64,000 nucleotides of DNA from positions 62,001 through 126,000 of the forward strand of contig NZ_BAABCP010000001.1 of NCBI RefSeq assembly GCF_039539005.1. Reading direction: 5' to 3'. The position numbers and the translations under genes are program-made. This document shows positions 59,517-64,000 of this stretch, piece by piece. This stretch comes from Microbacterium soli (GTDB lineage Bacteria > Actinomycetota > Actinomycetes > Actinomycetales > Microbacteriaceae). How positions within the stretch are numbered: the first letter of the stretch is position 1; the number at the start of each line of letters is the position of its first letter. The notes under the pieces are model-generated. The model searched no databases. It had not been told where the DNA came from and was given only the letters and a program-made list of their open reading frames with translations.

Positions 59517-60521
59517 ATGGCTGATCTCACCCTCCCCGTCCTGGATCTCTCCCGGCTCGATCGCGGCGCCCACGAGGCCGACCGCTTCCGCGCCGACCTG
59601 CGCGCCGCCACCCATGACGTGGGCTTCTTCTACCTCACGGGAACGGGGGTCTCCGAGGACCTCGAGCAGCGCATGCACCGCGCCGCACGCGACTTCTTCG
59701 CCCTGCCGCTGGCCGACAAGCTCGCCATCGAGAACGTCAACAGCCCGCACTTCCGCGGCTACACGCGCATCGGGGGCGAGCGGACCCAGGGCGAGGTGGA
59801 CTGGCGCGAGCAGATCGACATCGGGCCCGAGCGCGAGCCGGTCGCCGGGGGCCCCGCGTTCAACAGACTGATCGGCCCGAACCAGTGGCCGGCAGCGCAG
59901 CCCGGGCTGCGGGACGTCGTCGCCGAGTGGCATGCGACCCTGTCTGCGGTCTCACGCCGGCTGCTGCGGGCATGGGCGCAGGCGCTGGGCGAGACGGAGA
60001 GCTACTTCGACGATCACTTCGGCGAACCGTCCACGCTCATCAAGATCGTGCGCTATCCGGGCACGGATCAGCCGCTCCCGCAGCAGGGCGTCGGCGCCCA
60101 CAAGGACAGCGGGGTGCTGACCCTGCTCTGGGTCGAGCCCGGGAAGGGCGGCCTGCAGGTGCGCCGCGACGGCCAGTGGGTGGACGCCCCGCCCGTGCCG
60201 GGGGCGTTCGTGGTGAACATCGGCGAACTGCTGGAATACGCCACCGGCGGGTATCTGCGTGCGACGGACCACCGGGTGGTCTCCCCCGTGGCGCCGGACG
60301 ACCGCATCTCCATCCCGTTCTTCTTCAATCCCGCGCTGGATGCGAAGCTGCCCCTGATCGATCTGCCCGCCGAGCTCGCCGCGCAGGCCCGCGGTGTGAC
60401 GGAGGACCCGAGCAACCCCATTCACAGCCTGTACGGCGAGAACGCGCTGAAATCGCGCCTGCGCGCGCACCCCGACGTGGCGGCGATCCACCACCCGGAC
60501 CTCGTGGCCGCTCGCGCGTAG
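59517..60521 (+). CDS. Isopenicillin N synthase-family 2-oxoglutarate/Fe(II) oxygenase
   Basis: Non-heme iron oxygenase of unknown substrate. 334 residues: an N-terminal DIOX_N domain (LPVLDLSRLD onward), then the jelly-roll with iron ligands His195, Asp197 (GAHKDSG) and His252 (TDHRVV), and the 2-oxoglutarate-binding RxS pair Arg263-Ser265 (DRISIPFFFNP). All key residues are present. It is divergent from efeUOB with the iron box between them, though the box is about 60 bp from its own -10; co-control is possible but not shown. Confidence 0.9.
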   Translation: MADLTLPVLDLSRLDRGAHEADRFRADLRAATHDVGFFYLTGTGVSEDLEQRMHRAARDFFALPLADKLAIENVNSPHFRGYTRIGGERTQGEVDWREQIDIGPEREPVAGGPAFNRLIGPNQWPAAQPGLRDVVAEWHATLSAVSRRLLRAWAQALGETESYFDDHFGEPSTLIKIVRYPGTDQPLPQQGVGAHKDSGVLTLLWVEPGKGGLQVRRDGQWVDAPPVPGAFVVNIGELLEYATGGYLRATDHRVVSPVAPDDRISIPFFFNPALDAKLPLIDLPAELAAQARGVTEDPSNPIHSLYGENALKSRLRAHPDVAAIHHPDLVAARA

Positions 60522-60549
60522 CATCCGCTCGGGCGCCTGCTGTCGCACG

Positions 60550-60885
60550 TCACGGCGTGGAGTGATCGCCGCTGCCGTAGTCGACGATGGCCTGGAGCGC
60601 GGCGAGATGATCCCGGAACGCGCGACGCCCCTGCGCGGTGCCGCGCACCCAGGTTCGTGGACGCGCGCCGAGCGGCGCCTTGCGCGCGGTGACGTACCCG
60701 GCCTCGTCGAGGGACGAGATGGCCTTGCTCAGCGCGGAGTCCGAGACCTGGAGGATGCCGCCGAGCGTCGCGAAGTCGAGTTCGAGGTCCTCCCCCAGTG
60801 CCGCCATGAGCGAGAAGCGGATGGGGCTCGCGAAGCTGTCGTCCAGTCGGAGCCGCGGATGCTGCGCCTCCGGATGCTCAGGCAT
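60550..60885 (-). CDS. Winged-helix transcriptional regulator (small MarR/HTH_27 type)
   Basis: Compact one-domain regulator, 111 residues. The winged helix is FSLMAALGEDLELDFATLG through LQVSDSALSKAISSLDEAGY and the wing VTARKAPLGARPRTWVRGT, the pattern of the HTH_27 group. Its start overlaps the end of the upstream membrane-protein gene by 8 bp, so they form an operon; twin palindromes before that gene are the likely binding sites and give autoregulation. Confidence 0.87.
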   Translation of the reverse strand: MPEHPEAQHPRLRLDDSFASPIRFSLMAALGEDLELDFATLGGILQVSDSALSKAISSLDEAGYVTARKAPLGARPRTWVRGTAQGRRAFRDHLAALQAIVDYGSGDHSTP

Positions 60886-61732
60886 CGGGCGTCCGCCTCA
60901 GAGCACCCGCGGCGAAGGCGGCGGCGATGACGGCTCCCGCGAGCAGTCCAGGGACGAGGAGCGGGAGCACCGTGAACTGCACGAGCACCAGGAGGACGAC
61001 CGTCACCACGGCGGCCGCCACGAAGCAGCCCCACAGGTACGGCCCCCACGCCAGCGCGACGTGCGAGCCGGCACCGGCCGTCTCGACCAGCATCCACACC
61101 ACCAGGGCCAGCATCACCGCCATCGACACCAGCAGTGACACGATCTCACCGGGCGCGGTGATGCAGGGGATGGTCGCACCGAGTCCCAGCCCGATGCCGA
61201 TCGTCACGAGCCGGGAGGACCGGTCCAGGGACGGCGGCGTCCGCGACACGGACTCGCCCGAGGCGCGTCGCCATTCGCCCCACGCCAGCGCACCGAACAG
61301 CCCGAACGTCGTCACCCCGGGGATGAACCGCACCGCGAACGGGATGTCGACATCGAGGACGAGAGTGCTCAGCGCGCCGACGATCATCACCACGATGATG
61401 ATGACGGCGATCGTGCGCGCCCTCTGCTCACGACCGCGGCGCTGGTAGCCGTATTCCTCGCGCAGCGTCATCGCGAGCCGTGTCCAGATGAGGAACGGGA
61501 CCAGGAGCATGGCGACGTTGGAGCCCTCGGCGGGGGCGAACACGAGCATGAGCACGACGAGGTACACCCCCAGTCCCACTCCTTCGGCCAGCATCAGCCG
61601 CGCCGCGGCACGGCGGTCGATCCACGTCTCACGGCGCTCGGTCACACGCGCGGACTCGTCGAGGTACGCCTGCGCGACGGCCGCCGACGGCGGATCCAGC
61701 GGCGCGGCGCCCTGCGCGGGTGTCTGTTCCAT
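60878..61732 (-). CDS. Multi-pass membrane protein of a regulator-membrane pair
   Basis: Not recognised. 284 residues with about eight hydrophobic segments after a 40-residue soluble N-terminus containing VTERRETWIDRRAA. Arrangement looks like two halves of four helices with a basic loop (GYQRRGREQRARTIA) between. In other actinobacteria similar membrane proteins are paired with this kind of small regulator, but the role is unknown. First gene of the pair. Confidence 0.75.
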   Translation of the reverse strand: MEQTPAQGAAPLDPPSAAVAQAYLDESARVTERRETWIDRRAAARLMLAEGVGLGVYLVVLMLVFAPAEGSNVAMLLVPFLIWTRLAMTLREEYGYQRRGREQRARTIAVIIIVVMIVGALSTLVLDVDIPFAVRFIPGVTTFGLFGALAWGEWRRASGESVSRTPPSLDRSSRLVTIGIGLGLGATIPCITAPGEIVSLLVSMAVMLALVVWMLVETAGAGSHVALAWGPYLWGCFVAAAVVTVVLLVLVQFTVLPLLVPGLLAGAVIAAAFAAGALRRTPDA

Positions 61733-61742
61733 GGGCTCTCAC

Positions 61743-61780
61743 TTTCCATCTGGAAACCTCGGTTACTTTCCTACCGGAAA
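61743..61780. promoter_or_regulatory. Twin palindromic operators of regulator-membrane operon
   Basis: Two inverted repeats, TTTCCATCTGGAAA and TTTCCTACCGGAAA, both of form TTTCC-N4-GGAAA, with centres 24 bp apart (a little over two helical turns). They are directly upstream of the membrane-protein ATG and covering its promoter. Binding by the co-encoded winged-helix protein is inferred. Confidence 0.75.
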
Positions 61781-61860
61781 GTTCCCCGCGCCGTCAATCT
61801 GCCGCGTGCCCCGGCCCCGATCCCGGGGCCCCCACGCCCCGCCCTGACCCCGGCCCGCCC

Positions 61861-61948
61861 GGCGAGGAACCAGATTCGGGGCGAGAACCCAGATTCGGGG
61901 CGAGAAACCACACGTGCACAGGGGTCTCACGCGCGAAATGGTCTCTCG
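61861..61948. repeat. Intergenic tandem repeat with flanking inverted repeat
   Basis: Three 19-bp tandem units (the first incomplete, GGCGAGGAACCA; then GATTCGGGGCGAGAACCCA and GATTCGGGGCGAGAAACCA), followed by an inverted-repeat pair CGAGAAACCA / TGGTCTCTCG (9 of 10 match) around a 28-bp spacer. This is in a 357-bp gene-free gap between the membrane-protein gene and rpsO that otherwise holds only the twin operators and a terminator. Could be a REP-like dispersed element; copy number in the genome is unknown. Confidence 0.6.
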
Positions 61949-62021
61949 GCAGCGGCAGCGCGCATGCGAGGGGCCCGACGGGCGAGGGCTGAGAGGGGCG
62001 GGAGGTGTGGGGAGGGACGAC

Positions 62022-62051
62022 GAAGGCCGCCCCACACCCGGGGCGGCCTTC
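62022..62051 (-). terminator. Intrinsic terminator of rpsO
   Basis: GAAGGCCGCCCC and GGGGCGGCCTTC form a perfect 12-bp stem with a 6-nt loop, about 38 bp after the rpsO stop. Confidence 0.85.
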
Positions 62052-62089
62052 CAAGAATGTTCTGCGCGATTGAACGCTGGTGCGATGCC

Positions 62090-62359
62090 TCAGCGACGCA
62101 GGCCGAGCCGCTCGATGAGCGAGCGGTAGCGGCTGATGTCGATGTCCTGCAGGTAACTCAGCAGGCGACGCCGCTGACCGACGAGCAGGAACAGCCCACG
62201 ACGCGAGTGGTGGTCGTGCTTGTGCTCCTTGAGGTGCTCGGTGAGGTCCTTGATGCGCTGCGTCAGCATCGCGACCTGCACCTCGGGGGATCCGGTGTCA
62301 CCGGGGTGCGTCGCGTACTCTTCGATGATCGCCTTCTTGACGTCTGCTTCCAGTGCCAT
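62090..62359 (-). CDS. rpsO: 30S ribosomal protein S15
   Basis: Binds 16S rRNA early in assembly of the small subunit. 89 residues, standard length: [50 protein letters not shown] and the C-terminal [20 protein letters not shown] (quoted in parts). A single-gene unit with its own terminator. pnp, often its neighbour, is about 12 kb away. Confidence 0.97.
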   Translation of the reverse strand: MALEADVKKAIIEEYATHPGDTGSPEVQVAMLTQRIKDLTEHLKEHKHDHHSRRGLFLLVGQRRRLLSYLQDIDISRYRSLIERLGLRR

Positions 62360-62489
62360 AGATTCGATCCCCTCTCTGCTTGTTGCGCGGCGCCCGACGC
62401 CTCTTGCGTGGGCTCTCTTCATCCGCGGCCGATCGAACGGCAACCACAACAGCCTACCAGCAACGAACACCCGGCCGCGTCCGGCCCGG

Positions 62490-62495
62490 TAGCCT
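62490..62495 (+). promoter_or_regulatory. -10 element (leaderless) of MFS gene
   Basis: TAGCCT is followed after 6 nt by the GTG start, with no ribosome-binding site between. Confidence 0.5.
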
Positions 62496-62501
62496 CGAGA
62501 T

Positions 62502-63794
62502 GTGCAGTTCACGCGTGGTCTTCTCATCGATCTCTCCCCCTTGAAGATCAGCCCCGCATTCGCGCGCCTGTGGGTCGGCTCCGCGCTGGCGGGGATCGGC
62601 GGCCAGTTGACCGTCGTCACCGTGATGCTGCACGTGTTCGAGTTGACCGACAGCACCTTCGCCGTGTCGATGATCGCCGTGGCCGGGCTGATCCCGATGA
62701 TTCTCGCGGGACTGTACGGCGGCATGCTCGCCGATGCCTTCGACCGCCGCCGGCTCGCCCTCCTCGCCGCGACCGTCGCGTTCGTCGCCACCGCGCTGCT
62801 GGCCGCCCTGACCTGGATGCACCTCGAGAACATCTGGTGGCTGTACGGACTGAGCATGATCATCGCGGCGACGAACTCGGTGGGGGTGGCCACCCGCACG
62901 GCCATCGTGCCCCGGTTGATCCCGCTGGAGCACCTCACCGCGGCCTCGGCGCTGAACGGCGTCGCGTTCGGCATGACCGTCATGGTGGGTCCGGCCGTGG
63001 CGGGGATGCTCGTGGCGCTGACCGGCTTCGGCTGGACCTACACGATCGACATCATCCTGATGCTCTCACTCTTCCTCGGACTGTGGACGCTGCCCGCGCT
63101 GCGCCCGGAGGGCACCATCGTCCGGCCGGGGCTCGCCTCCCTCGTGGACGGATGGCACTTCCTGCGCAGGGCCGGGAACATCCGCATGCAGTACCTCATG
63201 GACATCACCGCGATGACGTTCGGGCAGCCCCTCACCCTGTTCCCCGCACTGGGAACCGTGCTCCTGGGCGGCGGAGCGTTCACGACCGGCATCCTCACTG
63301 CCGCCGTGGCCGTGGGCACCGTCGCCTCGAGTCTGTTCTCCGGACGACTCGTGCACTACCGCTGGCACGGTCTGGGCATCTCCCGCGCCGTGCAGGCCTA
63401 CGGGCTGACGATCGCCCTGTTCGGGGCGGTGCTGGTGATCGGGCTCTTCCTGCCGCCGGCGTCGGAGCGGACACCGCATATCGCCCTCATCGTCGCGGCG
63501 TGCGTCGCACTGGCGCTGTCCGGAGCCGCGGACAACATCAGCTCCATCTACCGGAACACCATGATGCAGGCCGCCGTCCCCGACACCATGCGCGGCAGGC
63601 TCCAGGGCATCTTCGTCATCGTCGTCGCCGGCGGACCGCGCGTGGGCGCCCTGTACGCCGGGGCACTGGCCACGGTGACGAGCCTGTGGTTCCCGCCGCT
63701 GCTGGGCGGGTTCCTGGTGATCGGCATCGCCGCGATGCTCGCGCGTCTGAGCCCGCGCTTCCGCACCTACGATGCACTGAGCCCCGAGGCCTAG
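62502..63794 (+). CDS. MFS transporter, EntS-like (MFS_3)
   Basis: Twelve-helix exporter of 430 residues. The first loop [17 protein letters not shown] is the pattern of the enterobactin-exporter (EntS)/MFS_3 group; further features are [20 protein letters not shown] and [13 protein letters not shown] in the late loops. The EntS group exports siderophores, macrolides or other drugs; no siderophore genes are in the window. The start is GTG at leaderless spacing. The stop codon is next to the first arm of a terminator hairpin. Confidence 0.87.
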   Translation: MQFTRGLLIDLSPLKISPAFARLWVGSALAGIGGQLTVVTVMLHVFELTDSTFAVSMIAVAGLIPMILAGLYGGMLADAFDRRRLALLAATVAFVATALLAALTWMHLENIWWLYGLSMIIAATNSVGVATRTAIVPRLIPLEHLTAASALNGVAFGMTVMVGPAVAGMLVALTGFGWTYTIDIILMLSLFLGLWTLPALRPEGTIVRPGLASLVDGWHFLRRAGNIRMQYLMDITAMTFGQPLTLFPALGTVLLGGGAFTTGILTAAVAVGTVASSLFSGRLVHYRWHGLGISRAVQAYGLTIALFGAVLVIGLFLPPASERTPHIALIVAACVALALSGAADNISSIYRNTMMQAAVPDTMRGRLQGIFVIVVAGGPRVGALYAGALATVTSLWFPPLLGGFLVIGIAAMLARLSPRFRTYDALSPEA

Positions 63795-63819
63795 CGCGAC
63801 GCGCCGGGCCTCGGGGCTC
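63779..63819. terminator. Bidirectional terminator between MFS and YceI genes
   Basis: GAGCCCCGAGGCC and GGCCTCGGGGCTC form a perfect 13-bp stem with a 15-nt loop. The first arm encodes the last residues of the MFS protein, and its TAG is in the loop. Serves two convergent genes. Confidence 0.8.
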
Positions 63820-63833
63820 GTGACGGGGGCGAC

Positions 63834-64000
63834 TCAGACCTGCAGCGCACCCTGCAGGTCGAGACCGATCGTGACCTCCTTGCCGACCAGCACACCGCCG
63901 GTCTCCAGGGCGGCGTTCCAGGTGAGACCGAACTCCTCACGGTCGATGACGGCCGTGGCGGACGCACCGGCCTTGTAGTTGCCCTGCGGGTCCTTGCCGA
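63834..64000 (-). CDS. YceI family protein, C-terminal part (runs off window)
   Basis: Only the last 54 residues are present. They contain the YceI signature ATAVIDREEFGLTWN followed by ALETGGVLVGKEVTIGLDL and the final strand, matching the lipocalin-like YceI fold that binds polyisoprenoid or other amphiphiles. Reading is continuous to the window edge, so the gene is intact as far as seen. Its stop is just beyond a terminator shared with the MFS gene. Confidence 0.88.
   Translation of the reverse strand, partial: GKDPQGNYKAGASATAVIDREEFGLTWNAALETGGVLVGKEVTIGLDLQGALQV

Noticed and set aside
61861..61910. CRISPR-like repeat
   Set aside because: Units are directly adjacent at a 19-bp period without spacers, and there are only two full copies and no cas genes.

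Overview
The window is chromosomal DNA from a high-GC actinobacterium, most likely family Microbacteriaceae and probably genus Microbacterium. This is inferred from strong GC bias at third codon positions, the recX-recA-DUF3046-clgR-cinA-pgsA-ftsK-rnj-dapA gene order, lipobox and Tat signals, a DtxR/IdeR-type iron box, a TCGAAC-type SOS box, and many -10 hexamers (TANNNT) lying 6-7 nt before ATG/GTG, which is the signature of leaderless mRNAs. Coding is dense, with many 1-4 bp overlaps. Genus and species cannot be proved from the sequence alone.

Layout. 1-4.5 kb: the start of a DHA2 drug exporter with a divergent TetR regulator and a 28-bp palindromic operator, serA, and three unidentified membrane proteins. 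4.5-13.8 kb: a bidirectional terminator, then (reading leftward) an MFS transporter, otsA-otsB (trehalose) and ilvD-ilvB-ilvN-ilvC (branched-chain amino acids). 13.8-17.3 kb: a CoA-transferase pair plus thiolase with a divergent IclR regulator, fitting acetoacetate use. 17.4-22.9 kb: a MarR-MFS efflux operon, a YbaK deacylase, a very acidic protein, tRNA-Lys(CUU), HisN-type phosphatase, a lipoprotein and a TetR gene preceded by a six-codon leaderless mini-ORF. 22.9-24.6 kb: a small probable phage scar next to tmRNA, holding a decayed DUF1643 gene and an M23 lysin-like protein.

24.7-46.2 kb is the conserved core: a SIMPL protein, hflX, an RsmC-like methyltransferase, dapF, miaA, miaB, recX, recA, DUF3046, clgR, cinA, pgsA, ftsK, rnj, dapA, an SDR, folA, thyA, a thioredoxin-DUF4395 pair, OsmC and dapB. 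Lysine/peptidoglycan precursor synthesis (dapA, dapB, dapF), thymidylate synthesis with folate recycling (thyA-folA), tRNA modification (miaA, miaB) and DNA repair (recA, recX) are represented.

46.2-64 kb mixes core and accessory genes: a histidine phosphatase, an aldo/keto reductase homologue that has lost most of its catalytic tetrad, pnp (TTG start), a glycosyltransferase-SGNH fusion interrupted by a frameshift, an FMN reductase/flavin monooxygenase pair, an acyltransferase, the efeUOB iron importer with an iron box, a 2-oxoglutarate oxygenase, a small winged-helix regulator with its membrane partner and twin operators, an intergenic tandem/inverted repeat, rpsO, an MFS exporter and the end of a YceI gene. 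rpsO and pnp, often adjacent in bacteria, are about 12 kb apart here.

No CRISPR array, insertion sequence, rRNA or origin was seen. The strongest candidates for novelty are the catalytically altered AKR, the interrupted GT-SGNH fusion, the tmRNA-side phage scar, the mini-ORF coupled to a TetR gene, and the repeat before rpsO.
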